Shown one piece after another: positions 1-13,449 of a DNA stretch of 64,000 nt. Source of the stretch: Paulownia fortunei. Its lineage: Eukaryota > Streptophyta > Magnoliopsida > Lamiales > Paulowniaceae. The stretch lies in contig CM033106.1 in NCBI GenBank assembly GCA_019321725.1, positions 29,252,118-29,316,117 on the forward strand, given 5' to 3'. Position 1 is the first letter of the stretch, and each line of letters begins with the position of its first letter. Position numbers and translations under genes: made by a program. Below the pieces are notes generated by a model. The model searched no databases, was not told the origin of the DNA, and worked only from the letters and a program-made list of their open reading frames with translations.

Positions 1-1740
1 TATATTGCGAATAACATCATTAAATATATAATTTAAGTGAATTTATGAACAGTTAAATATATATATATATATAATTATAAATTAAAATACTGATATTATC
101 CTATAGAATTCAATGATTTGCAATTTCATTTGAAGGTGGAATGAGTGGGCCAAGTCATAAAACTTAAGTCTCAAGACTCTTTACTTAATAAAAGTTTTGG
201 TTTAGACGCCTACTTATGTGGATATTTATTTATTTTTTAATATTTTTTAATTTAATTATATTTAATTAGTTTTTGGCATAATGATTATTAGAACTAATTA
301 ATTATATCTCTAAAAAAGAATATTATATATCACTGGTTAGTTTTGTATTATTTTTTCAATTTTTTTGAATTGAGAAGTGTTAAATTATTAAGTATATAAT
401 TACAATACTTCTTCACTTAAATTAAAGGATGTGAAGTGAAAAGGTGAATGGCCAAACTATAGCATCACGCAATCATTAAATAACTTGCTAATAATAACCA
501 GAAAAAAAAAAAAAAAACTTGCTAATAAAGTACGACGGTGCGTGGAAATAATAAATGGGTATTAAATTGATATTGGAACACGTTAAATTAGTAATTTTCA
601 GAATCCCATCAAAAAAAATTCACTCTGTCGCAAAAAAAGTACAAAATAATTCTAATTAGGGTAGTAAAAGAATCAAGTCAAATATATTAAATATTCAAAT
701 TTATTTGAATTTTTATAAAATTTTAAAAATTATATTTGATTTTAATTTAATTATTAATCGAGTTAAATACAAACGAACTTGAGTACTTGATTTTTTTATA
801 CATATTTTTTCATTTATCATTAATCGAGTTGAACTAAAGTCGAATTTTAAATATTGTCAAATGAAAAAATGTATTCAAATTTGATTCGTTAACTAATTTG
901 TTAAGTTAACGAATTGAAATGAAATGAAACGAATTTTTAATAATTAATTTCAAATTAAATATCGAATAATTTTATTTATTTTTCAATTCTAATTCTGATG
1001 CAGTATTTTTCATAAATAAACACTGAAATCTATGCAGAAACTTAACTAAATTAGAGTAATTCTTAGAAGAACTTTCAGATTTTGATCTCAAAAATATATA
1101 ATTATTGTGAATTATAAATCTTAAATATAAGTTCAAATATTTTATTATAATTTTATATTACAGAATACGTAATACAAAATACAAAATAAATTTATTATAA
1201 AAGTCCAATCTGCATACATAAATCTCGATCATCATAATGGTCGTGGACCCAAAGCCCCGAAACCTCAAACGGGAAGTCCTGAAAATATGGTGCACTGTCT
1301 TTTCACATACCTCTCAACACGTTGCATCATGCATGTATTTGTAACTCTTAATCAAAACAAAATATCAAAATCAAAATTTATAGTCTCAAATGCTCTCATC
1401 TCACTCTTTTAATTCTTTTATTATTGGGGCCACTCGATTCATGGCCATGGGTAGATGATCCTTTTAATTTTCAAGACTTCTATGGACCCTTTTCTTTTTC
1501 AATTTTTACCCCTCTAATTGATGGACATTTCACTGTTCTTTCACTCATTATTTACAGCTCACCAATGTTGTCGGTGGAGTTGGAGGCAGTTCTTTAGTGT
1601 AATTAAAATCCAAAGTCTTGTGTACCCTCTTTTTTTAGTGGTTCTAAGTTTCAAGGCCTGTGTTTTTATGACTCTCATTCCCTTCTTTAGTTCATCTTGC
1701 AGAATTGAAGTCTTGGGGTGCTGCTGCATTAATTAATTCC
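1..1740. other. AT-rich upstream region without a gene
   Basis: I see no credible coding region. The stretch is AT-rich with short AT runs (near 58-72) and homopolymer tracts. The segment around 660-960 contains repeated TCGAGTT / TCGAATT-like words typical of decayed non-autonomous transposons in plant spacers. The last few hundred bases (from about 1200) are less AT-rich and pyrimidine-rich, and probably contain the promoter of the downstream filament-like plant protein gene. No TATA box stands out. Confidence 0.55.
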
Positions 1741-2530
1741 AGGCTTTTCCATTCTTTATTCATTTCTTTTGGGTTCTGTTTCTTGGCCCCAGGTTGTGAC
1801 AATGGTGGGTTGGATAGAATTATGAATACAGAATAGTGGGGGAATAGGCTTATGTAAATTTTATTCAGGTGAGTGTTACTGCTAAAGCTTCAACTAAAAT
1901 GGTGATATTATAGTTTTATGTTTGTGTGTATGTATGTGGTGATTTTGCCTTTTCTTTTTTCTTCATAGTGTAAGCATGCAGCATCATCTTATTACATGAT
2001 GTGATCAGGCTGGGTTTTTTTTTTTTTTTCAACTATACTTCCTCTTTTAGTTTCTTGATCTTTTTCTCTATATTAAATTAGAGTAGAGACTGGAAAATTT
2101 ATTTAACTGTTAGGCTCTGGAAATCATGAAGTTCTGATTCCAGTTGCTGTGTAAGAGATTCTCTTGCTGCTTGCAGGTTCTTCAGATGATTTTCTAGTTC
2201 CTGCTGCAAAAGTTGGCTTGTTTTTCTGTCTAAATTTGTGCAGCCACATGGTTATCTACTATGCATTTCCTTGATATTTAGAGGGGAAGTGAATTTTGTG
2301 CCTGCGAATTCTGTCATGTCACAACACTTTGTGTTCCTCTTGACACCTTTCACAGAATGGGTAGTTATAGCAGAAGACCACATGTTGAGATGGCATACTT
2401 TGATTTAGTATTTCTTCTTTTTCTTTTCTTGGGTTTTCAGTTGGAAAAATATGTTGTAAAATGATAGTAATTTTCTTTTTGGTGGGATTTAATTTCTTTT
2501 CAGCATTTCCACTTCTGCTTATAGAGAATC
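1741..2530 (+). other. Probable 5' leader with an intron, FPP gene
   Basis: A good donor (CAG|GTGAGTG) lies at 1868/1869. A pyrimidine-rich acceptor (TTTCTTTTCAG) ends at 2503, 27 nt before the ATG at 2531. This suggests a 635-bp intron in the 5' UTR (1869-2503). The transcription start is not visible, and additional small leader exons cannot be excluded. Confidence 0.45.
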
Positions 2531-5500
2531 ATGGATCAGAAAACTTGGCTTTGGAGAAAAAGGTCATCAGAGAAGACAATTGTAGCAAATGGAGAGGAAG
2601 TAAGTGAATCTTGTTACTTTGGTATTCTTAATCCAGCCTGACATGCCAGCCTTATCTTACCTTTAGTTGCATCAGAGTTGCAAATCTTAAAACCCACAGC
2701 TATAAATTAGTAGTAGTTTTTCAGCTGTAATTTTCTCAGCAGTAACTTTCTATTCAGGAACTGTCATCATAACATTCTATCTATATTTATATTTTGTTTA
2801 GGTGCAATCAGTTCCCAACGAAAAAGAAGTAGATCTGGAGAATTCTTTGAAAACCTTAAATGAGAAGTTGGCTTCTGTCCTTGATGAGTGTTCAGCCAAA
2901 GATAAACTTGTGCAAGATTCTGAAAAAATGGCAGAAGATGCTACGGCAGGTGATTATGACTATGTTATTATTTATCTCTTTGAATTCTTTGTTTTTTTTA
3001 TTTTTTTATTTTTGAGGTTGAATAATTTTATGGCTAATCTGGTTTATGCTTAACTTGCACTTCAGACAAGCACAAAGCAGAAGAAGAAGCACGGCGTCTA
3101 AAAGAAGAACTGGATGAAGTTCAACAGCAGAGAGTGGCTGCAAATGAAAGGTTAGGCCACTTAAACTCTGCATTGAAGGACTGCATGGAGCAACTAAATC
3201 TAGTTCGTGAAGAAAAAGAGCAAAGAGTGCATGACGCTGTTATGAAAACATCTAAAGAATTTGAGAAAGCACATAAGAAAATAGAAGAAAAGTTATCAGA
3301 AACAAGTAAAAGGCTTGCAAGTCTAACTGCTGAGAGTTCCTATCTTAGCAAGGCTCTACTTGTAAAAGAAAAATTGATTGAGGATCTCAATAACATCAAG
3401 TGTCAAACAGAGGCTGAGTTTGAAGCCCTAATGACAAGATTAGATTCCGTCGAAAAAGAAAATGCTTTTCTAAGGTATGAGTTCCGAACTCTTGAGAAGG
3501 AACTTGATTTTCGGAATGAGGAGATGGAATATGGTCGCCGTTCTGCAGAAGCTTCCCACAAGCAACACTTGGAGAATATTAAGAAAATAAAGAAGTTAGA
3601 AGCAGAATGCCAACGATTACGTGCTCTGACACGTAAGCGGCTGCCTGGTCCAGCTATATTGGCAAGCATAAAGAGTGATATTGAAGTACAGGGAAGAAGT
3701 CAGATTAATACCAGGAGAAAGGCTATAACTGGAGGTTCAGTTGTCAGAGACTCCAGTATCATTTACTGTCCTGACAACACAGGTAAGAAGCTCAGTTTCT
3801 TAATTGATCAGATGCAGGATTTGGAAAAAGAAAACAAGATTCTGAAAGAATGTTTGGCCAAGAAAGAGGAGGAAATATTTTATCATCCAAAAGTTAAGAA
3901 CTTTTCGTTTCAGGAGAAATTTGAACTGACAATGTCCAATCCTGCACCAGATGAACTTTCTTTTGCATCAGGTTATGGCATAGTTGATTCAAATGAGATT
4001 GCTAGTTCTCGATCATGGGCTACTGCATTAATTTCAGACCAGGAGCATGATAAATTTAGGGACCCACAAACTGAACCTGAGTGCAAAATGATTGGAGCTT
4101 CTGACATGAGCCTAATGGATGATTTTGTTGAAATGGAAAAATTAGCAATAGTTGCTATTGATGCCCCACTTGAGGCTTCTTTTGCTGCTTCTGATGTGAG
4201 TTGCACATTATCAGATTCCTCGAAGGAGACACCTGGGCACCATATGAATTCCATGACAAAGGAACTTGTTCCAATGGGGCACGATGAGTTCAGTGACATG
4301 GAACACGAACTCAAGAAAAAAGATCCATCTTCCGAAAAACACAATGATTGGCTTCAAGGTGTCAGGAAAATGATCTTGGAGCAACATAATATTACAAAAA
4401 GAAGCCTCGATGAACTTCTTGGAGACATCAGAATGGCTTTGCACAGCATTATCCATCCTGAGCCATCTAAGTTGCTTCCAATTAGTGGATATATTACTTG
4501 GAAATCTCCAACATCATCTCCAAGCTCAAGTTTCCAAGACTCAAGCAATGAATATCTGCAGTCTGATGTGAATAGATCTATCAGTAAAATTATTGAGCTT
4601 GTTGGTAGATTTGATTTATCACTTTCAGAAGATCGTAACATGCAGAATGATTTGTTAGTCAGAGATTACAATACATTACCACGTGAGAAATCTTCAAAAG
4701 TGGCTGACTACAAAATTCATGTTTTCAGATGGAAAAGCAGTGAATTAACCACTGTCTTACAAGAATTCATTCATAGTTGTAATAATCTATTGGATGGGAA
4801 GATCAATTTTGAGAAATTCACTGGGGATTTGACATCTATTCTTGGATGGATCATCAACAACTGTATTTCCCATCAAGATCATTCTACTGTTAGAGATGAA
4901 TTCAGGAAGCACTTGGGTGGGGATGGGCCAGGAACTGCACTGGAACTTGAATCTGTGCAAAACCTTATGCTTGAAATGGAGAAGATGTATTCAATTTTCC
5001 AAGTAGAAATTAAAGGATTGAAGAATGACAACTTTATCAAATCATCGGACAAAGATTTGGATGTAAGTCTGCAATCAGGGAGGCAGAATAATGAGGCCTT
5101 GATGCATAAACTTCAGCAATCACAGCAAAGCATTGCAAGTCTACAAAATGAGATGGAAATCTTGGAAGAATCAAAAAGAACAGCTGAGGATCAAATTGAG
5201 AATCTGAGACTGATAAATGAAGATCTTGATACTCAGCTCACTGTTACCAAAGCTAAACTAAATGAAGTTCTCCAGAAATTATCTTCTGTTGAAGTGGAAT
5301 TGGATAATAAAAGTCATTGCTGTGAAGAATTGGAAGGAACCTGTCTTGAGCTTCAACTACAACTTCAAAGGTACCTTCTGTTTTCTTAATTTTAACCTTT
5401 CAAAGAAGATTATAAATAATACTCCATCGACCTTCAGACACAAAATAAATGAATTGAGTCTTTCTTTTGTGATTTGTGACGAACAGTATCACAAGCAGCC

Positions 5501-6960
5501 AATACTCAGAGGAAAATGAAAACCCAGAAGAGCTGCTCCGAACTGTAAGTTTTTGTCTAACTGTGAAAGAACAAGAATAAATTTAGCTGGTAACTTTTTT
5601 CCGTGGACCTTGTGAGGATATAGTTGCATGCATGATATCGAAAGCAAGAGAATAATAGCATTTCAACATATCACTATTATATTCGTTTTTCCTACTCCAC
5701 TCGAAGTAGACCTGAAATTCTCAAGTACCTTGTTTCCAATTTATGGAGGACATGCACCAAAAGTTATATTCATGTTATCCTATCCTATTTACCCCACCCT
5801 CCTAACAAATGTATACTTAAGTGAACTGAGCTGTAACTTTCCATCTAACCATGGACATCCTACTTCATTCTTGCCCATCTTTCAGACAATCTATCAAGAA
5901 TTCTTGTGAGCAGGTAGGATCCTTTACAGTTTAGGGCAGCCAACATAACTGAATTTGCCCAGTGGGAGATTCTAGTCATGTGACTAGTTAGGCGGCACCA
6001 ACCAATTCTGGAGTAGAATGTCCTACCATGTGATTAGTTGGGCGCAAGCAAAACAGGTCTAGAGCAGAATCTTCCAAGAATTTTGCTGATCACCTTAAGC
6101 ATCACTTGTATAATTTGTTTGAGGCATACGGAATAGTCATATACTGCTATTATTTAGATGCAAAGCAAGAAGTTGGACATCCAAAAATATTATCTACTAT
6201 AGATGTTTTGGTTTGTTTGGTGATGCTAATATCGTGCTTAATTCAGCAATAACTTGTGAATGGCAATCTAATTTTTCCTGGATCTACGAGATTTATTTCT
6301 AAAACCAGAAATATTAATTGGCAAATCAAAATAACCAGTTTTAAGCGAGGGTATTATTTGGATTATCAGCAACTGAGTAAACAGAGAACTCTAGATAGTA
6401 GTGATAACATTGAGGCTTTTGAAGTGGAATTAATAATATCCATACTATTGAAAAATAAGTCTTGAAATTGGCAGGGCTTGGAGATTACAAAAGCCTCTGT
6501 TAAGTTGGCAGAGTGTGAAGAAACCATTCTGAAGCTGGGAAAGCATCTAAAAGCACTGGGTTCAGCAAAGGAATTATCAGTTGTTGACAAGGTTCTGTCT
6601 ATCACTGATAAAAAGTTTAAGCAGCGGTCATCTTTGCGTGATCAGATGCTATGTGAAGATAATGCAGAAGTGAAGAATCTACAGTCCCCCAAGACAAAAG
6701 AAATTATAAGCACGACAGAAACGAACCCGCAATCTGTCTTTCCCGCCAGCAGTTGCAATGCCTTCTCTTTCCCGGATGGCCAAGTTGCAACTCCTAAAAC
6801 ATATCTTGGGATGAAGAACGAAACTAAGCATGCCAATGCTGGAGCTTTGGTCATTGTTCCAAGCAAAAAGAGGGGTGGAGGAATTGGCCTTCTGAGAAAG
6901 TTATTGCTTAGGAGGAAGAAAGCTAGCAGCAAGAATACCTCCATTTACTTTGGTAAATAA
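2531..6960 (+). CDS. FPP: Filament-like plant protein (long coiled-coil protein)
   Basis: Five exons, by eye: 2531-2599, 2802-2949, 3066-5370, 5487-5544 and 6475-6960. They sum to 3,066 nt, or 1,021 aa, in one frame with canonical GT-AG junctions. The protein starts MDQKTWLWRKRSSEKTI, the conserved N-terminus of the plant FPP family, and the first ATG fits this. The rest is largely heptad-rich, charged coiled coil: residues about 30-270, with a second block near the end of exon 3 rich in E, K, L and Q. A less structured Ser-rich middle follows residue 280, and the C-terminus is basic (RKLLLRRKK). FPPs are known as plant-specific long coiled-coil proteins; a tomato member binds the nuclear-envelope protein MAF1, and others are linked to microtubules. 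The exact cellular role of this copy is not readable here. The length fits the family. The last intron (930 bp) carries a small tandem duplication. Confidence 0.93.
5971..6070 (+). repeat. Diverged 50-bp tandem duplication in FPP intron 4
   Basis: Two adjacent units, 5971-6020 and 6021-6070, share CATGTGAnTAGTTnGGCG, a following CA-rich stretch and a terminal GAGnAGAAT. Identity is partial. It lies in the last intron of the FPP gene. Confidence 0.55.
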
Positions 6961-7493
6961 ATAGATTGCAGGCAACGATTGCAATAAATATTGGTCTTTG
7001 TTGTGAATACATGTTGACTGGGCTTTTTCTATCTTGTTGGTTGAATGTTCTAATTTAGATGTAAAATTATCTCAAGTTCTGTTAAATATTTTGTCAATTT
7101 CAAGATTGCTATACACTTCAAACAACCATTGTTTCAGTTTAACTTTGCCTCCCACTTACAACTTATCCAACTACGATTCCATGTTAATGTATACTATTGA
7201 TGTTGCATGGTCCTCATGCAGGTAAACTCTTCTTTTTGTTCTTTCATGGCCCCCAAAGCAGAGCGCTGAACCCACAGAAGCTTATTGAATAATAGAATTA
7301 GCAATCTCGTAGATTATATGACAAAAATCATCCTCGTGTTTGGCGATCAAATCACATCATCTTTCAATTAAATATTCTTAAAACAAACAAACACAGGATA
7401 CTAAGGTAACTGCTCTCCTAATGATTCTGCCATTTTTACACACAGATATATAATTTATGCATGCAGATTCTTCTGGTAGTATAAGTACTTCCC
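6961..7493. other. Convergent 3' ends of FPP and WSD genes
   Basis: This 533-bp spacer separates the FPP stop codon (+) from the WSD stop codon (-). It must hold both 3' UTRs and both polyadenylation regions, so the genes are tail to tail. An AATAAA-like word (GCAATAAATATT) follows the FPP stop at about 6983. I see no other gene. Confidence 0.6.
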
Positions 7494-10400
7494 TTAAGAT
7501 TCGAGGGCAGCCTCTGCAGCTTGATTCATTTCGAACAAGGCATCTTCAAAACACTTGGCTAGAACTTTAGGGTCTGGAATTATTTCCTTGGCCACCAAGA
7601 TTTGCATGTCAGCAACTCCTGCATAACTCAGCATATGCATTGTGATTGCCTGCATAACCAATTAGACAAACAAGAAGAGCACAAGCCACAGTTATTTTCT
7701 ACAAAACTACATAGTTAAAACTTGTGGCAGAAATGAAACAAAGGGAAACTTTACATGAGGTAGGCTGCTCGAAGTCACCCTCATGTACTTTACAGGGTTG
7801 CCAACAAGTGTGACCTTCTCCAGAGGGCCAACTATGTTTGAGACAGTAAACGTTGTATTACAAAGAATACGGTAATTGAGAATGCTACTGAGCTACAAAA
7901 CAAGAAACAAGGGTCGGGTTAAAAAAAAGACTTGCATGTTACACTCTTATCAGGAAAAGAAAATACAGTTTCAGTGAAAATTCACCTTGGCCCCGAAAAG
8001 AGAAGTGATCGAGTCCAAGAGTTTGTATGAGAAGGGGGCCTCTAACGAAAGCTTTTTCTTGTCGATCATTGCTTTGGCTCTCTTCACAAACTGGAGAGGA
8101 TCTGAATCACCTTTATGATAATAAACAGGTAAGAGAATCACCCCGAATTTGTTACCCCACCGAGCTCCAGAATTACCATTCATCAGCTTGGATAAATCCT
8201 GAAAGAGGCAGCTCATTAAAGAAATTCTTTGTGGTCAAAAAGTAAAGTGGGAAACGCATGTGAACCTGCAATTCTGGCTGTGGTCTCAAATTCACCATGG
8301 CCACACCTGTGATTTGGACCCCCTCTGGTGGAGCTAGATGAATAACAAGTCATTCAATGCAATTAATAACATTGATCTATCATCGGATTGTACCTAGGAC
8401 TGTGGATCACTAGTGATGAAGATTACCTTTGTGTGATCTGATGTCCAAGTACCTAGAAAGCCCGCTTGAGATTACCCCAAAAAGGACATCATTAATGGTC
8501 TGCACATTTTCATACAGAACATTCATGTCATTCATTTCAAATTTAAGATAGGAATGTTGTTTTAATAGATCCAAACCCTAACTGGCAACATTATTACTAC
8601 AGGCTAGATGGTCATAGCAGTTATTAGCATATGACATTGTGTCCTCTATTGCTAAATGATGGGTCCAATTTAATAATTAAATCAATTTAACTAACAATAA
8701 AATTAATTTTCTCATCGATCTTATTATAAAAATATTGAATTATAGCATTTCCTGCCCTTGAATTCAAATATGAACACCCCATAATTCAACGTTCAAAGAT
8801 ACAAAATCTATCACTCTTTCAATTCACATTTATGTCTTTTAGGCGTGAGATGATGTAGTTGTTGGAAAAATTTAAGACCCAAGATCAAAGCTTGTACCCT
8901 GTAATGCGTCGATTTTCACATGGCCACAGAAAATGGTCCCGCTCAAATAGAAAGTAGCATAGTTCTAATTAATTCTCAAAAAAGTTATGGAGTTGTCATT
9001 TTCTGTTCTATTAATGTTATGGCTTCGATGCCACGAAACCAGAAAGGCCATCATCGGCTTCAAATCTTGTCTCATTCAGAAAAATCGAATGGCCCAAATG
9101 AAAAGAATAGCAGTTTGAAGTAATGATGATGTAATGTTATGTAAAAATATAAGGTAAATTTCATTTATACTCTTTCATTTTTATTAACTATTACTTCATT
9201 TTTTATATTTTTAATTATTTTATTTTATTAATTTATATTCTTATTTTATCTCAATTTACTTTCTTATACTTTAAAAAAAATAATCAAATTATCCTTATTA
9301 ATTATTTATTATAAAATTACTTTAAAAATTTCTAAAATTAATAAATTTATATTTATATTCTAATATTTTTTCAACTTAATTAATAATACTTAATATTAAA
9401 TTTATTTTAAATATATAACATATTTCTCAAAAATATTTTGTTAAATACATAAAATATTAGTAAAAAAATTTTATTGTTAATGAAATTATTAAAATTTTAT
9501 AAAAATAATGTTATATTAAAAATGCTATTTTTAAGTATAATTTAATATTATTAAATAATTATAAATAGTCGAATTATCATAATTTAATAGATACTATATT
9601 CTATTTTAAAAAATCATAATCATTTTACTAACTAATTTTATTACTATTAGTTAATTATAATAATTATTTTTGAATTTAACATAGTTTTTATTAACTTATG
9701 ATAATTCTATTAGTAATAAAAAATTTATTACTAATGTTATATGTATTTAGTAAGATATTATTTAAAAATAATTTATATATTTTTTGAATTTATATTGAAT
9801 ATAAAATTCATATGTAAAGTGTATTAGTTAATAAAAAATATTTTACTATATACAATTTAATAGAAATTATGTTAAATTAAAAAAGAATTATTAAATTTTA
9901 AAAATAATAAAATTTAAAATAAATTTAATGTTAATTATTATTAATTAAGTTGAAAAAATATTAGAATATAAATATAAGTTTATTAATTTTATTTTTTTAA
10001 ATAATTTTATAATAAATAATTGATAAAAATAATTTAATTAATTTTTTTTAAAATATAAAGATTAAAGTGAGACAATAAAAATATAAAGATTAAAGTGAGA
10101 TAATAAAAATATAAAATAATAAAATAAAATAATTAAAAATAAAAAAATAAAATGATACTTAAAAAAAGTAAAAGTATTAGTAGACGCCATAAAAATGCGT
10201 GATATTTGCCCTATATAAATACGTTAAAATTGTAATAAAAATATAATAAATAAACTAAAAATGGGATTTCTTTGCAGGAAAATCACAATAAAGGTCCCAA
10301 CTGCCACGAGGGAAACCATCAAAGGTCATAAAAGTTTTTGCTAATTAATTTCAACAAAAATCCCTGTCTGGAATTAATTATTACTATTTACTAGACGACA

Positions 10401-11375
10401 GAAATCAACATTTTCCATTTCGGATTACATTGTTCTCATTTTTTTAAGATATCTTAAAATAAAATTCTATTTTTTTTAAAATATATTTTTTTCTTTTCAA
10501 AATGATAATTCATCACCCACTTTCAGTTACTATTTTTAAAAATGATAATATAAATTAAACAAAACTTATATTTTTTCCACCGTCGTCTAAAATATAATGG
10601 AGGGAGTATTAAACTTAAAATCCAACAGTCGAAAACTCACCGAGTCAGAAACAGCTCGCCTGACAGCCTTCATGTCGTCGAGCCGAAACTTCGCCGTCGC
10701 CAACCGCCGAGGCCAGAGCTCCACTCCAGAGCCGCCGCTCACGGCGGTGGTCTTATCCCTCAGCCACAATACCCTCAACGCAAACTCGAAAACACAAAGT
10801 AAAGTAAACCAAACCACCTTCACCAACGTCCAAACACTCCACCTCCTCGGCGCCAACGACGCCCTTCCGACGCCACCAATAGTCGGCGGCTGCGCCGGGT
10901 CATCAACTCTTCTACAGCACGACAGAAGCATCGACATTAAGGAAATGCCGTCCCCCAGCGCGTGGTGCAGACGGAAAACCGCGGTTTTATGCGCCACGAG
11001 AATGTGAATTTCCCATAAGGGTTTATCGGTCGGGAGAGGCGAGGAAAATGAGAGATTGGCTATGTAATCGTTAACGGCGTCTTCGTCGGAGACAGAAGGA
11101 TCGTCGGAGAGGGGGTGGTGGCGGATAATAAGGTGACGGTCAACGTCGACTTGGGTTTTGCGCCAGTGTTCGCGGCCGCTGTAGTCTCTTACCATGAGGC
11201 TGCAGAATCTGGGGTGTTTGAGCAAGATGGAGTTTTGGAGTGCGGTTTTAAGGGAGTCGAGGGCGATGGGGTATTCGCCGGCGATGGCGCAGTTTATGAC
11301 TTGGTTCATTAGTGGCTGCAGGAAGAGGCGGCCGGCCGGCGTCAGTGGCTGGTCCCTCTCCGCAGTCTCCTCCAT
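7494..11375 (-). CDS. WSD1-like wax ester synthase / diacylglycerol acyltransferase
   Basis: Six exons on the minus strand: 11375-10641, 8499-8427, 8333-8266, 8198-7986, 7892-7755 and 7649-7494. They sum to 1,383 nt, or 460 aa, close to the roughly 480 aa of Arabidopsis WSD1. Exon 1 encodes the acyltransferase half, including the catalytic HHxxxDG motif as HHALGDG (residues 137-143) and the family opening PLTPAGRLF. Later exons encode the C-terminal DUF1298-type half: TINDVLFGVISSGLSRYL, GARWGNKFG and FTVSNIVGPLEKVTLVGNPV. Members esterify fatty alcohols or diacylglycerol with acyl-CoA, making cuticular wax esters or triacylglycerol, usually at the ER. The motif and key blocks are intact, so the enzyme is probably functional. 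Exon 1 is clearly GC-richer than its surroundings. Intron 1 (10640-8500) is 2.1 kb and contains a foldback element. Whether wax ester or DAG is the substrate cannot be told from sequence. Confidence 0.93.
9150..10200. mobile_element. Long-armed inverted-repeat (foldback/MITE-like) element in WSD intron 1
   Basis: The left arm (clearest at about 9285-9415) reappears as the reverse complement on the right (about 9905-10035). Shared blocks include TATATTTATATTCTAATA, TTTTTTCAACTTAATTAATAAT and ATTATTTATTATAAAATTA, at roughly 90% identity by eye. Similarity extends outward to about 9165 and 10175. It also extends inward to the AAATACATA-A-ATATTAG blocks near 9455 and 9735, with an insertion in one arm. 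The outer ends read AGGTAAATTTCA on the left and, reversed, AGGGCAAATATCAC on the right. No clean target duplication is visible and no transposase is encoded. The long arms and terminal motif suggest a non-autonomous Mutator-like element; this class assignment is inference. Confidence 0.75.
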
Positions 11376-12362
11376 GAGTGGGGCGGAGTTGATAGTTTTT
11401 GCTCTGGGGAATTCTTTCTGTTCAAAGGATTTTTTGTATTTATGCGAAGGGGAAAATTAGGAGAGAGATTGGCTGCTATGATTGTTATGGCTCTTTTGAT
11501 GGGCCTGTCAGTGTGCTCTACATATATACTGCTCCATCATGATAAAAAGATAAATAAGTTTTTTTAAAGAAATGATAATTATATTATTATGACACAATAT
11601 TAATATATAATTAATTAAATATAATAAATTCTCGTATTAAATAATTTATTAGTTAAAATTCATATTATATTTATATAGTATAAATATATACGAATAATTA
11701 AAATATATTTTTATTTTCTATACACATTTTAATCAATGAAACTCTATATTTTTGAAGTGAAATATTTTTTATATGTATTATATTTATTCATATAATACTT
11801 GATAAATAATATTCTATTTTAATAAATATTTATAATATTTAAATATAATTTAAAATTATTTATAAGTACTTATGGAATATCATATAAATAAAAAATAAGC
11901 TTCTAATAGTTTATAAATATACTATTTATTATTTAATATTTATCTTTAAATTATATTACCATTATAAATTAAATAATATACAAATAATTTTTACATAATT
12001 TATAAATATGTGTAAACACAATTCATAAAAAAATAATATCAAAATAAACAATATTTTTGTTACTTAATAATTTTTTTATATTCGAATTTTACTCATTTGT
12101 CTATAAATTCATATATTAATTATTTTTATTTTTTTATTATAATTTTTTAAAAAATTATAATATACTCTTATATATTAAATATTAATTTTTTTCATTACGT
12201 ATTTAACTAACTATGATTAAATAGACTGCAACCAAATATAATTGTTAGTTCATAACACCATACATAATTTATACCATCAATACTTATGGGATCATGGTAC
12301 CAACCTCGTCTTTATACGGTTGTGGTAGATGACTAATTTTCATTTCCCACTCCAAAAAAAAC

Positions 12363-12365
<3 letters not shown>

Positions 12366-12407
<42 letters not shown>
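12366..12407. repeat. (AT)21 microsatellite
   Basis: An uninterrupted AT dinucleotide run of about 42 bp. It is likely length-polymorphic. Confidence 0.95.
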
Positions 12408-12408
<1 letters not shown>

Positions 12409-13423
12409 GAAAAAGAAAAAACCGAACATAATTTATCTCATCCTTTTCGATCGTAAATTCTAGAAAAATCCAAAACAAATCACATGAACATACGTGTCAT
12501 GAAAAGGAAAGGGGGAAAAAAAACATTGATTAGACTCATGAATCTATGAGGAGACCACAAGTCAATGAGTTTGACTAGATGGATCCGTACCTGAAAAATG
12601 AATCTTTCACTGCCCAAACTTTTAATTTATATATAATAAAATATAAATATTAAAGTATCAAGTGTGTGCACACTTGAATAGATTCTTAGAATTTAAATTT
12701 AGAATAGATTCTTATAAAATATTTTTTTAAAAATAAAAATATTAAATGAGTTGGTTTGAAAATAAAAATTTTAAACTTAAACAGAATTTAATTGTAATAG
12801 TAAAAATACACTCAAAGGAGTTTGAGATAAATTCAGATTTGAACTCATCACATTAACATTCTTATTACAACATATAAATAACACTTTAGGGTGATTTGTG
12901 TGCATGAATTGAATTAGGTAAAAATTAAATGATGATGTGAAATGAACCATGTGAGAAATGAACAAAATTGTCATTTTTTGCATGATTTCAATATCAAGAT
13001 TAATAATTAGGAATGTATGATAAAAATAGAACAAAATAGTTTCAATAACCAAATTATCATTTATTAAAAAATTTATATAATAAAATTATATTCAGTAAGT
13101 TATGCATAAATAAGTCTATTATTGTTTTAATATATATATATTGAATATAAATAAATTTGTAAACTAATATATATTTTTTATTAACAATATAGAAAATCAA
13201 CAAATAAGTCTCAAAACAAGTCTTGAATTTTAATTTTTAGACTCGAAAAGGATTTGAATACGATCTGATAAAATATTTCACATGTATCTTTTAATTTATT
13301 ATGTATGTATTTATGTAATGCATATGTAATACACATGGTATATAGATACTAAAATATAAATATAATACTCTCATGATAATAATATAAAATTAATAAATGG
13401 TTTATGCTATTATATGTAAAAGT

Positions 13424-13449
13424 AATATATATATATATATATATATATT
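13424..13449. repeat. (AT)13 microsatellite
   Basis: An uninterrupted AT dinucleotide run in the AT-rich spacer. Confidence 0.9.

Noticed and set aside
3403..4641. Several antisense frames of 80-123 codons within FPP exon 3
   Set aside because: They are shadows of the long coiled-coil coding exon on the opposite strand and have no recognisable content.
10597..11007. 136-codon plus-strand frame opposite WSD exon 1
   Set aside because: It is antisense to a clear acyltransferase exon, and the openness is due to GC-rich coding sequence.
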